Shown here: positions 9,408-20,789 of the stretch, piece after piece
How the letters are laid out: every line of letters begins with the position of its first letter
How positions within the stretch are numbered: the first letter of the stretch is position 1
DNA from: Theodoxus fluviatilis
Taxonomy: Eukaryota; Mollusca; Gastropoda; Cycloneritida; Neritidae
Assembly (NCBI GenBank): GCA_034096865.1
Contig: JAWQFJ010018220.1
Coordinates: forward strand, 52,501 to 116,500
Direction: 5' to 3'
DNA: 64,000 nt
The notes under the pieces: generated by a model
Databases searched by the model: none
Told to the model about the DNA's origin: nothing
Seen by the model: only the letters and a program-made list of their open reading frames with translations
Made by a program: the position numbers and the translations under genes

Positions 9408-12400
9408 ATGAAGGAGAAACTGAGGAGGAGCAAGCGGCGGCACATGGCAGGGGCTCAGGGCACCCTGGTGGCAGAACTGGGGGGCTGTGGCGAGGATGGG
9501 AGAGAGGGGACCCACTCAAAAAATGGGACTGGGGAGGGTGCATCTGCCTCCCAGAGTGTGGCACCCAGCAGCCCTGGTGCTGATGCCAACAAACCCAGCA
9601 CCAGCTCCCCAGCGCGGTCTTCAGGGTCAGGCTCTCCGGAACCCAACTGTGCCATCTGCCTTGGCAAGCTGGAGAACAAGTCCTTCACTGACAGCTGCTT
9701 CCACATGTTCTGTTTCGTCTGCCTGCTGGAGTGGTCCAAGGTATGGTCTTGGCTGACCCTCTGGAGGAAGTCACGTGTACAATGTGGAAGCTGAATATTG
9801 TGTTTTGAAATGTGTGCACCAGTTCTAAGGAAGACAATAAAAATTTATTTGGCTGAAAAGAGTAGGGTCGGTATGTCGGCCTGAACCTTTTTTCATTTCT
9901 TTATAGAAGAGGCTAGATTTGAACATAAATCAAACTTTCTTTCAATGAAATCACTTATAAGAATATGTAGTGGATTCCCTGAGTGCTCATAGGGCAGGGA
10001 AAATCAGACAAATGTAGTTCATTGCTAACCATACATTTTTCTCTCTTTTTTTTTCCTTTTCTTTTTTTTCTTCTTTTTTTCTCTCTAGGAAAAACAAAGT
10101 TGAGGGTTGGAATAATAAAATATGGGTTACCATAACCACAGCTTTTTTTTTTGCCTAACAAACTTGCTTTATACCAAGTAAAGCTAACTGAGATGAGTCA
10201 TGTGAGTAAGAATGCACAGTTGCCTGACTATTCTCTTCATGATTTTATAAATATATGTACAAACAATGTCCAAGATAGATTATTTCTGTTAAGGAGATAG
10301 TAACCAGGGGATTTGATGCAGTAAAGAGTATACTGGAACCAGGGAGACACCTACTTTAAAGTTCTTAAATGTTTCCTTTGGTTTAGGTCCTTGATCTGTT
10401 GATTATTTATTGTAATGAAAGATTATTAAACACCAGAACTGCATGACTGACATGGATATGAGCAATTCTAAAAAGGTGGCAAGAAAAGTGTGACATTAGA
10501 CCTAATTAGTAAAAATCATCAGATTTGACTGAAATCAGCATATAATGTTAGAACAAACTGTATTTTATCATAAATTATGAATAAAAAGATAGTTTGCTAT
10601 TTTGTGTGTGTGTATGTGAGCGTTAAAGTGGAAAAAGGTGAATGTTGACTAGTCATTCATGTCATAAAAAAACCACAAATATCTGTTATTACCAAAAATG
10701 TCACACTAACTATTCTTACTATATTAGATGTCATTCCTAATGCAATAACATCCTGTAAAACAATTATATAAAAAAACAATTGAATTTGGTAATTATAAAG
10801 CATTTGTAATGTCATCGGTGACTAGTCAACATATCCGTTTGTACACTTTCTCAGTAATTACAAAAAACAAGCAATACAGACACCAACTACTGTCTGTGTA
10901 CTAAAAATGACAACATTTATTCACTGTAGCAAAGGTACAGCTTAAAATTGCCGTTTTGCAGCAATTTAATTCAAGAAATCAATTTTGTGTCATCAGTGAC
11001 AAGTCAACACAGGAAACCGATGTTTGCTTCGGCGGCCGACGTTCAGGTCGGAAGCAGTCGAAGTACGGTTCGGCCGTTTCCGACCACCACTTCCGCCAGT
11101 CGAAGTACGGTTCGGCCGTTTCCGCCAGCCACTTCCGCCGTGACACGCTGTGATCACGCACACAAGCGGCCAATCAGAGCCTAGCTGACAGACAGGCCGT
11201 TATTTCGAAGCTTTCCATTGGTTTGCACTGGCCTCTAATTTCTATCTCGTGTGCCTTCGGTAATTATTCTTCGGTACCGGAAACAGTTGCAACGTAAAGC
11301 CGGGAAATGAAGCTTCGATGCGATACCAAACATGTGGCGTTCTTTGGAAGGAAGATGCTGAAACTAAGCTTTCAAATCTGTGCATTTTGGCTGCCTGGTT
11401 AGTACTTTGTTGCCTCGGCACTCGTCCACAATTTATGATGACACAAATACAAAAACTCTTACCTCTTCGTTTGCGCTCCATTTTACCTCGTGTTGCTCGG
11501 TCAGCACTTCTGGCATATATGTGTTAGAACGAAATTATGGATCGGGAACAGAAAAGTTTCGAAGAAAATTCATCTTTTTTCGCTTTTGTTGATTCGGCAC
11601 ATTATGACGGAAATTTGATGCTAAACTTTCACATCCTACAACTCCTTAAAAAACGCATTGATTAATTTTCTGAGAATTATGACGATATTATCGATAACTT
11701 TACACCAATCCTGGATCCAATCCAATAAACCACGCCGAAAATAGTTGATCTTATCGTACACTGAAAAATTCGTCTGCAATGACACGACGCCGTGACGAGG
11801 CAAACGCGGATTTTGAAGCCAAATAAAATCAGATTAGGTTGGTAACATTCAGTTCTAGTTGCTGGCAGTTGAGCATTAACTATTTTCTTGTCTAAAAACC
11901 ACCAGATGTTAGAAAACAAATGTGGGGTTCAAGAGAAAACGGAATCCTTTTCCTCTTGGTGAAAAATGTCACGTTTGGTAATGGCGGTTTTTCACGTTTC
12001 TCTTTAAATACATGCGGACCATTCACACACAAAAGCAACAATCGGAACAGATTTATTATATGTATATCTTTAATCTTTTCTCTACAATATGATATAAACG
12101 TAACATCATAAAATGTTTGTAGTTTTTGTGTTATTTACACTCTACTGGACAACCATGCGCCATTGCCACCTTTTTAGAATTGCTCATATTCATTTGGCTT
12201 CCTCGTGTCAGTGGTGATGTCCTCGAGTCAGTGCCTCTTTGACCATCTAGTTTGTAAGTTCTTGAAGAAGGTCAGAGGCAGAACTTGCTCGTGACACATT
12301 GACTGCTAAATAAAGATTTCTCACTGCTCATTGACTTAATGATGAAGCTGGAGAAAATGACCATAGCTTTTTGTGGTCCAGTGATTGTCCAGGGTGATCT

Positions 12401-15400
12401 GTGATTTCCATGTGATTGCAGGTGAAGCCAGAGTGCCCTCTGTGCAAGCAGAAGTTCAAGAGCATCATCCACAATGTGCGCTCATACGATGACTACCAGC
12501 AGTATCACCTGGACAGGCAACCTGAGACTCAGCAGCATTCCTGGGAGAACCCTGATGGGCGCAGGTTCCGCTACCGAACCACCATGACATTGGGTCCATT
12601 CCAAGGAGTGTTGGACCTCATCCACACCTACCCAAACCACCCTTCCTTCGCCGTTGGCAGTGGTCCCAACCCTGTGCGAGACTGCCCCCTACCAGAGGCC
12701 ACTGTCTCACGTCCAGGCTATTTTTATAATACACTAAGAGAGAATTCTACAAGCACCCAAGATTGGCCTCTGGCCCTTACCACCTCGCAAACCACCCGCC
12801 AGAACTGGAGAAACCGGAGATGCAATGCCACCTCTGAGTTCCGCAAGCGTGTCTACTCAGAACATCTGCGTCTGGTGAAGGTGGGAAGTGACGTCAACAG
12901 GTATCGCATGGTCTCTCCAGAATTCTTTGAAAGCAATCCTGGAGCCACTCACCGCCTGATCCCCTGGCTCAACCGTGAGCTTAATGCCCTTCTCTCTGCT
13001 GAGAACCACTCTCAGTTTGTTCTGGAGCTGATCATGGGGCTCATCAACCGATTTTCCATCCAAAGTGAGGAATTCTACCAACACCTTCAGCCCTTCCTTG
13101 GCAGAAACACCAGGCACTTCATGGAAGAATTCTACACCTTTGCACGCTCCCCATACAACATGGTTGCCTATGATACAAAGGCAGTGTATAGGGCTGCACT
13201 GGAAGAGATATCAGACTCTGATTCCTCTGTGGAGCAGGAGGAAGTAATAGTGGTCGACTCCTCCAGCTCTGATGAGGATGACCAAGGGACAAGGGCCCCT
13301 ACTAGGTGGCCAACCCTGGGGGACCTTTCAGAGCCACTGGACAGGGCAGTGTCCAACATGCTGGCTCAGTCATCCTGGGACTCCCCAACCCCTGGCCCAT
13401 CATGGGACAGCTCCCCAGAGAGGCAAGGCACAAGCCAGCCCCGCATCGCCACTTCAACCCACACCACCACCACTTGCTCTGCTCCCCATGTGTCTTGGTC
13501 AGTAGGAACCTCCTCCATGTCCTCCGCAGGAGTCAAGAGTGAGAGTCCCATTGCCCATTCCTCAGACTCAGAGTCCGACTCCAGCTCCATGGGATCAGAG
13601 ACTGATGATGATGTTATAGTTGTAGCCACTGAGAAACCCTGGCAGGAAAGGTCTCCCATTGTCCTCTCCTCTGAGGATGAAAGATCAGCAGCACCTAAGA
13701 GAGAAAGCAAGGAGTCACTTTCCGCAAAATTGAAAATAAAGAAACTGCACAGCAGGAGAGAGAGAGATGCTGAGAGATCACATCAGAGCCGACGCCACAG
13801 CTCTGATCACCACGGCCTGTGGAGGATGTGGTCCAGTTCCCGATCCAGATCTCGTTCACCTGCAGTCTCCTCCAACAGACACGGGCAGGATGACCACCAG
13901 TCCAGGAGCAGGACCAGCCACCACTGCCATGAAGTTCTCGCTGCCCACAACTCCAGGTCTTCTCAGAGTCAGGAGACCTTGTCACAAGGGACCCATTCCA
14001 GATCTAGATCCAGGGAATCAAGAAACAGAGACCACAGGCGCTCTCATTCCCAGCAGTCTTCACACTCCAAAAAGAGCAGCAGGAAAAGGCACCGCACTCA
14101 TTCCAGCGGTGCAGGTTCCAGAGGCAACAGTGTGGAGGTCAACTCTGTCAAAAAGAAAAAGTCTAAGCACAAGAAGCACAAAAAACACAAGAAGCATGGC
14201 AAGCACAAACACAAGAAGAAGGATGGGAAACATTCCAGAAGGAACAGGTCCAGGAAAAGTGGGGAGCCTGCAGTGGCCTCGGCTGTAGTGGCCATCAGCT
14301 CGTTTTCACACCCACCTGCTGCTGCTACTGCAGAGAGCAGCAGTGCTGCTTGGAAGAAGCATCCCTCTGGTCACAAGGCCAGCTCGGACTCTGCTGATTC
14401 TGCTTGGTACAGTAGAGCTGGTGCTGCCCTGGAGGTGGCTATGGAGATTGCTGTGGGTTCAACCTCACAAAACGAATCTAGCCTCGATGACAATGCTGAC
14501 ATTCCAGCAGTGGTCATTGCCATTTCAAGTGATGAGGAAGATGATGATGTGGATGTTGTGGGAGATGTTGAACAGCAGCCCTGTTTGACTGAGAGAACCT
14601 CACCTACCTTGCCCTTCTGTCCAGAAGACCTGGCCATGAGGGCAATGCGAAGGCACTCTTGGAACAACCCTTCTAATACAGATTTGGATGATGCAAGATC
14701 TGGCTTGTTCTCCTTGCTGAGGCAACCTGTCCCCCCTGCTGCCCTGACCAGGGCAGATCCTTTGCTGTCCTCTTCTGGAGTGACTACTTCAGATTCCCTG
14801 TTGTCTCCAGGTGCCAGCAGTCCCCCACCCTTATCAGGGCCCTTCTATGGCGAGGTTAACAGGGCTAGTGGAAGATCTACCTGGGGCTCTTTACCTGAAT
14901 CAATTGAGGAGCCTGAGTCCTCTACCACCACTGCCTCCCGACCGTCTTCCCATGCCAATCAGGACCTCCGCTATGGCTACATTGATGAGAGGACTTTCCC
15001 CAGTCGCAGCAGCATGCAGCCTGGAGGGCCTACAGAGACTGGAAGTGCTGTTGGGAATGGCAGCAAGCCAGACCCAACCTGTGTCAGCAGCAGTGGAACT
15101 GCAGCAGTAGATCTTCCCAAGTGGACATCATCCAGGATGAAGTGGACACCACCATGGATGACCCTTTCCACCACCTCTGCACCATGCAGCTTCTCCATGA
15201 TGGCATCTGCAAGCAGCATGGTAGCAGACTCCACAAACAGCCAGGTCAGCAGCGACGGCAGCATGGTGCAGGGAAATGCTGACAACTCTGCTAGTGATGC
15301 ATCCTGCACAGCTAGCCCGGAAGCGTCATCTTTGACAGGATCACGAGGTGGGCGAGAAACAACCTTGGCAAGTGCCTACTTGAACATGCTTGAAAGAAGT

Positions 15401-16345
15401 GTACTTGGACAGCATGATGATGAAAACAGTGGGAATGCTTCCTCAAGAGATGAGTCTGGCTGTGAATCTCAGGAGGGCTTCTTCGCTGATGCAGTGCACA
15501 CCAGACGCAGACCATTGGATGACTCGGCCAATGCACCTTTCACTCCCAAAAGTCCTGAAATCATCTCTTCAGATGATGAAGACCACCAGGTCTCTACTGA
15601 GCATCAACCCATGGAGCCAAGCCAACCCTTGGAAGAAATTGATGTCTGTGAGACAGGTGGTGACCCTGAGGATGAAGAAGTTGGGACCAATGGAACCAAC
15701 TTGTCAGATGATGAAAGCAGTCAAGCTGCAAGTTACCAAGCACAGTATGGGTCGGGACAAGCCAGGGAAGAGATCAGTGTGGACAAGAATGAATCTGCAA
15801 GTGGCTATGAAGAGGATGAAGATCAAGGAAGTCATGAGGGTCAGTCCATGGAAAATATGAATGAGGACCAGAGTTTATCATCCCTTGATGACCATTTCAG
15901 TCAGGAGGAGGAGAAACTTGATACTAATGTCTGCCCTGATAGAGATAACAGTGAAAATTGGGAGGACACTGGTGACTGTTCTGATGGAGAAGAACAGAAT
16001 TCTCCAACAGTGGAAGGTGGAGATGTCAGTGGCAGTGAGAGGAGTTTTGATGACTGCTCTGACAAAGAGGAGCAAGATGGAGAGAATGTGGAGAATGAAG
16101 AAGAGTTGGTTTCAGGTACATCTGACAGAGAGTCCACAGTCCACAGCCCTGTAGATTCTACTGCCTTTTTTGAAACGGAGAAAGAGGAAGATGCATCTGC
16201 AAGGAATGACCTACACGAAGATGACAGTGAAGATGACAAAGGCTCTGATTCAGCTAATGAAGACCCTGAATGGTCTGCATCAAGTGCTGCTGAAAAGGAC
16301 CAGTACAGGAGTCAGGGTTACAGCAGTAGTGAGGACAGCTCGTGA
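9408..16345 (+). CDS. TOPORS: E3 ubiquitin/SUMO-protein ligase Topors (two coding exons: 9408-9740 and 12422-16345)
   Basis: Coding exon 1 sits in an exon that starts at 9376 after CTTTGCAG. The ATG at 9408 is preceded by an in-frame TGA at 9378, so the start is firm. Exon 1 ends AAG|GTATGG at 9740 and exon 2 begins after TTGCAG at 12422, both phase 0. The join completes a C3HC4 RING (residues 81 to about 123): CAIC, SCFH, FCFVC in exon 1, then CPLC in exon 2. Exon 2 then encodes the conserved Topors region after the RING (about residues 245-370). A Ser/acidic stretch follows with SUMO-interaction motifs (VIVVDSSSSDEDD near 385; DVIVV near 509; IVLSSEDE near 524; VVIAISSDEED near 808; EIISSDDED near 1157). 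Next come an Arg/Ser-rich region with a Lys/His block near 690-710, and an acidic tail. The total is 1,418 residues, longer than human TOPORS (1,045). Topors is a nuclear protein with both ubiquitin and SUMO ligase activity. The single large last exon matches the vertebrate gene. Confidence 0.95.
9851..10155 (+). mobile_element. Copy C of the GGCC/GTGGTTA-type element, inside the TOPORS intron
   Basis: This is the most complete short copy, about 305 bp. The left end has GTAGGGTCGGTATGTCGGCC. The body has TAGTGGATTCCCTGAGTGCT and GCTAACCATAC. The right end has GGGTTACCATAACCAC, a T run and GCC followed by TAA. It has no ORF of its own. Confidence 0.65.
10456..12189. mobile_element. 1.73-kb inverted-repeat-bounded element in the TOPORS intron
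   Basis: A perfect 27-bp inverted repeat bounds this segment: 10456-10482 (beginning ATATGAGCAATTCTAAAAAG) and its reverse complement at 12163-12189. The interior has an AT-rich left half and a GC-rich block at about 11010-11300. That block holds a two-copy 42-bp tandem (11055-11138, core AGTACGGTTCGGCCGTTTCC). The right half carries only short open frames with no recognised transposase. It is best read as a non-autonomous DNA transposon or a decayed autonomous one. Confidence 0.6.
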
Positions 16346-16946
16346 TCACTTGGAGATCATTGTGGACTTGTAACCGCCTCAGTCAGTCATTGTAGCATCA
16401 GTGATGAGAGACCTTTGTGGTTTTGGAACAACTGACAGAAAGGTCTCTGTGCACACTTTATCTGCAAAAACTCTCTCATTTAGAGATCAATACGACCTTT
16501 TTGCGTAATGACCGCAATCCTAACTGCCACAAGAGTAAGAGATTGGGGGGGTGGGGGGATAATTTTCCCCTGAGATCTGAAGACTGTGTTGCTGGGATGC
16601 AGACTTAATGGGACTTGTTTCCTGTAGCAATGCTGTGTGGTGCAGCATGATGGGTTCTGACCCTCATTCTCAGGATTCCAGTGAAAGTCCATGGGTGAGC
16701 TAGATCCCATGGTTATAAACTCAGGCTCCGAAATAACAAATGATTTATCAGAGACATCATGGTGGTGTGTGCTTTTTGTTTCATGAATGCAAGTGAATGT
16801 GCATGACATTGCTTTTACCTGAAGTCTAGCACTAGTTGTTTTTTTCCCCGTTCTTTTTCCTTAAAGGTTGCTGTCTAGTGTCAATGGACAGTTCTTGCAT
16901 AGCCTGGACTCATCAGTTGTCAATGCCCAACTTTCCTATGACTGAA
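16346..16946 (+). other. TOPORS 3' untranslated region / flank
   Basis: Sequence directly after the TGA stop, with no coding signal. No convincing polyadenylation signal close to the stop was picked out, so the transcript end is undetermined. Confidence 0.5.
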
Positions 16947-17241
16947 GCTGAAATGGTCGTTGTCACCAACATTCGGCGACACTGTACCCGAGTTTCAAAT
17001 CTCACCATTTCTCATGAGAACGGACATTTATAAACGTCGTTTAGCTTAAGATTACACCCGAATCACGCGGATCGTTAAGGTGCATGGAGTACAGTATCGC
17101 CGAGCAAGACGTTTGTCACTAAACGCAGATACATTAACGCAACCGGATCTTAGCATAACTCCCTGGGCGTGCGAGTCACGTGACTGTAAGGCCGAGATTT
17201 CAAAACTCGGGTACAGTGTTGGTGACAATGACTCTTTCAGC
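16947..17241. mobile_element. Foldback MITE of about 295 bp downstream of TOPORS
   Basis: The left arm (16947 to about 17008: TTGTCACCAAC, ACTGTACCCGAGTTTC, AAATCTC) is the reverse complement of the right arm (about 17190-17241), apart from a 10-bp insertion in the left arm and a few substitutions. Arms of about 50 bp surround about 180 bp with no ORF. That is the structure of a miniature inverted-repeat transposon. Confidence 0.7.
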
Positions 17242-18116
17242 ATGACTGAAGACTACTGATAGATGCTGCTCTGTGTTTAGTCTACAGTGTTTGATAGAGG
17301 CACTAGAAAATCACAAGATGGAAGAGGGCGGGGGAGATACTCAGATAGCCACTGGTCAAAGCCTTTTCTGGCAGTAGTGCAGCAGAGAGATGAGAAACGG
17401 TGAGCGGTGACCAAGTTTGGAGAGGATGTGGGGAACCATGCAGACAGCCTCACTTGCAAGAGACTTTCCTCAAACCACAGTCGCTAGGAAGTCCTGCCAC
17501 CCTTCAACTCTGCTGCTGTTGGTGTTAGTGTTAATTCTCACGGGCAAAGCCTTGCGGGCTCATTAGACACTTTTTCTCCTTGTCCTTCCTTTTGCTCAGC
17601 ACCTCCCCACAAACTGGGACATATGAATAGACATGTATGTGAACAGGCATCAGATCAGTAATTTTGCAGCCGATGTGACAATGAGGTAGAGAACATTTTA
17701 CCTGCTTTTGTCTTGTGAGTTCCAGTGATGATACTTCCCTCATGAGGGGTAGTTGCGTGTCTCCTAGGTGCCAGAGTGGGAATCAGTGTTATATTTGTTG
17801 TGTTGCAATGTGGTATGGTAACGTGCATGATTGGAGCCATGCATTTGGGTGTAACATGCTTTGATGTGATAATCATGCTATTGGGGTTTGACTTTGTTTC
17901 TCAAAGTTTTACTGGTGCATGTAGTAGCATACCAAATTGAACTATAAAATATTACTGATGATGGAGTGAGAGAAAAACTACTCTATTTGATGGAGCTCTA
18001 GTGAAACAGATCTTGAATACACTGAGCTCTTGTGACTAAAATCTGACACACTTACTTGTATGAAAGTGGTTTTTTGATAAACAAGCAGTATAAAGTTTTG
18101 ATCTATTAGTTGCTAG
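17242..18116. other. Non-coding interval, nothing recognised
   Basis: No exon-like segment, repeat family or RNA gene is recognised here on either strand. Confidence 0.4.
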
Positions 18117-18391
18117 TCTAAAACACGGTGAGGTTCTGATGGCCGCGTATAATACAAAGCAAATACAAAACATTGGAAGGTAAAACGGCGCGAATTTTCA
18201 GCTAAAAAGCCTTCATCAGGCAGGCACACAAATAAAACTTACAGGAGGGTGGACAAAAGTGGATTCCATGCCTGATGAAAGCTTTTTAGCCAAAAATTCG
18301 CGCTGTTTTACCTTCCAATGTTTTGTATTTGTTTTGTATTATACACGGCCATCAGAACCTCACCGCGTTTCAGACTTTTACTATAGTGCCA
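18117..18391. mobile_element. Near-palindromic foldback element, about 105-bp arms
   Basis: The left arm (18117 to about 18225) and right arm (about 18268 to 18391) are inverted copies with a few mismatches around a loop of about 45 bp. The arms contain GTGAGGTTCTGATGGCCG at the outer end and CCTGATGAA...TTTTTAGC at the inner end. In the minus-strand reading of the left arm, the inner end is CTGATGA, a short GGC/AGCT stem and GAAA, the order of the conserved hammerhead ribozyme core. No cleavage-site helix was identified. It may be a retroelement terminus in head-to-head arrangement. Confidence 0.75.
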
Positions 18392-19893
18392 TGGCAGTCC
18401 CTTGTTTTTGACACTATATTAGTTGCTAGTATTGTGATTGTCCTGGTAATATTGTGATGGTCCTTATTTTACAAACTCTACCAGGAGTACTGCAAATGGG
18501 ATCTCTGTGATTTCTGCAAGTAGGGAAGAAGCGGCCCGGGTGTTAGGATGTTCATCCCCACACATAGCAGTACTGCACACAGTACGGCCAAACGGGGTGA
18601 TTTAGGCCACTTTTGGAGCAATTTTGTTATGCAATGTCTCCAGGTATTACTCATATGTGATTATTTTGCGGTTATATTGAGAGGACTGGTGAATTTAAAG
18701 AGTTCAATAACTTTTTGGTTAAAAAAAAGCTTTCAGTTTCACTTTCTTTATGAGCTTTGTAGAGGTAACTTAGGCCGGTAATTGAAATTCATGCTCAAAC
18801 TTAGTAAATTCTCTCTGGGGGTGACTTGGGCCACTGGTACTCATTGTTAATGTCTTGTCCAGAATATATTCTCTGCACATCTGTTTTAAGACAGAACAGA
18901 AAAAAAGAGTGATTGATGGAATACATCAGAAAAAAATTCCCCAAAATCAAAATCACAGATTTTTATAAGCATTTAAAGTGTGATCAATTTTTACCCCTGT
19001 GGTCAGGTGAGAAACAAGGCTTGGTTGTTGGAGTTGTCGGCTGGGACTGGGACCACTTGCTCATGCTTGCTGGAAGTTCAAGCAGTCAAAAGGTGCAGTG
19101 GTCTTGGCATGGCAAATCCTGTACTTGCTTTCTCACTGAGATGCTTCACCAGACCTGCTGCCAGATGAGAGTGGCAGCCCATAACATGTGTTGGAGAGAC
19201 AATTTGGAGCTAAATCACTTTATTCTAACCATCACCCAATTCATTCATTAGTGTGCCATGTATTTCTAAGGGGAAAATTTGTTAATGTGTGCAATTTCAG
19301 TAGATTATGACATGATTATGTGAGTTGTGCCTATTTGTCGTTGCATCAGTGGTAGTAAGCCACTTGTGTCCCAACATTTTTCACACCTACAGAACCAATG
19401 GAATTTTTAGAATGTGACCATAGCGGGATAATAGATGATTTATATTAATGACATAGTTTGGTGTTGACTAAAACAGTTGTGTTGATAAAATGCAAAATTC
19501 TGAACTCAACTGTCCTCAAAACTGTGGCCTTAATACTTTCCTATTTCAAGCACTTTCTTTTCAACATTATCTTCTTGCTGATACTGAATTGACAGCTCTT
19601 CCTCCTGATCTACTTGAGGAAAGAAAATCTCTACAGTGAAGTACAGTTTTGACATTCTACATTTTACACATATGAATTACAGATTTTTATACATCTCCCT
19701 GTCTGAAGCAACACTTGCAGAGCTGTAGATAGCAATTCACATTCCTTGATCTGTGTGAAAGTAGTGTGTTTCTTGGGATGAAGAAAGTGTCAATGAAATA
19801 TCTTTTGTTCAATGATCCCTGGATAAAAGGTCAGATTTAAACAAATAAAAAATGTTGAAATTTTGCTGTTTTAAAAAGAGCATTATTTTTACA
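18392..19893. other. Non-coding interval
   Basis: AT-rich sequence. A short repeated phrase (GGGGTGATTTAGGCCACTT near 18594 and GGGGTGACTTGGGCCACTG near 18818) suggests an old repeat. A plus-strand ORF at 18913-19251 has no recognisable domain and is not called a gene. Confidence 0.4.
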
Positions 19894-19896
19894 TTA

Positions 19897-20786
19897 GGCC
19901 AAAAAAAAAGAGGTGTGGTTACGGTAACCCGACCTACCCTATTCTGGGGCGCCGACCCTACATCTTTTTATTGAAAATGTTGAAGTTTTTTTTAAATATC
20001 AAAGTTGTGGGTTGAGGGAGAGATCGATCGTTCAGTCTCAGGAAACAACCTGTGTAGTTACAGACGACGCAGGGCGCAAAGGGAAGTAACTTACCTTGTT
20101 CCTCAAGCCTCATTCTGAAAACAAACAAAAATGGCGCGCCTCGAACGTTTGGTGGCGACTGTTACCTCAAAATGTGACCATCAAGACGGCAAGAAGCAGA
20201 TTTCCGCATATCCAGAGACGGCATCGATGACGGAAGTTTTCCTTAACATTCATCCCGAATTAAACATGAAAAAATATGGGGTGGTCTCTCGTGGCTACGG
20301 TGATGTGACCGCATGCAAAGCAGATGGGGATGGATTTGAGTTGGCTTGGGGTTTGACTGTTGGAGAGGTCGGGGACACGTTTGGACTGAAGGCGATACAT
20401 TTCAAATGTGAAGTTTTGCAAGCCGAGAGTGAGGAAGAAGAAGAGAGGATGATCAACATGCAGCACAAGTTCCTGATGCATTTCAATTACATCTGGTTCA
20501 CGTTAGGGGCACCGATGGTTGGTCACATGATACTGACACTAGAAGGGCAGACAATCTCATATCAGCCATATCTTCACTGGCAAGTCAATGCTTTTCTTTA
20601 CCTAATTCCAAGAGAAGTTAAGTCAAAATTGTTCAAAGGGAATATCCATTGTCTGTTCGCACACTTATTTCCAAGTCGAGTAGGTTTAATTTGGTTTCCA
20701 CAAGAGAAAAAAAAGTTGTTGCCGACCTACCTACTCTATTTTATTTGGGCTATGTTGCCTTAACCACACCTTCTTTTTGGGGGGCC
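19897..20786 (+). mobile_element. Copy E: 890-bp TIR-bounded unit with an internal ORF
   Basis: The left end reads GGCC, A9, GAGGTGTGGTTACGGTAAC. The right end, reverse-complemented, reads GGCC, C4A5, GAAGGTGTGGTTAAGGCAAC. A TTA trinucleotide flanks both ends (19894-19896 and 20787-20789), fitting a 3-bp target duplication. The termini belong to the same family as copies A-D. Unlike them, this copy contains a 210-codon ORF (20131-20763). Confidence 0.65.
20131..20763 (+). CDS. Unrecognised 210-residue ORF inside a TIR-bounded unit
   Basis: Uninterrupted ORF with an A-rich context before the ATG (AACAAAAATGGCG). The predicted protein begins MARLERLVATVTSKCDHQDG, has an acidic run ESEEEEER near residue 100 and a mixed hydrophobic C-terminal half. 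No zinc finger, DDE triad or other family signature is recognised. The last 25 or so residues are encoded by the right terminal repeat and are probably fortuitous. It could be an element-encoded protein, a captured host exon or a chance ORF. No introns are needed to read it. Confidence that it is translated is modest. Confidence 0.35.
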   Translation: MARLERLVATVTSKCDHQDGKKQISAYPETASMTEVFLNIHPELNMKKYGVVSRGYGDVTACKADGDGFELAWGLTVGEVGDTFGLKAIHFKCEVLQAESEEEEERMINMQHKFLMHFNYIWFTLGAPMVGHMILTLEGQTISYQPYLHWQVNAFLYLIPREVKSKLFKGNIHCLFAHLFPSRVGLIWFPQEKKKLLPTYLLYFIWAMLP

Positions 20787-20789
20787 TTA

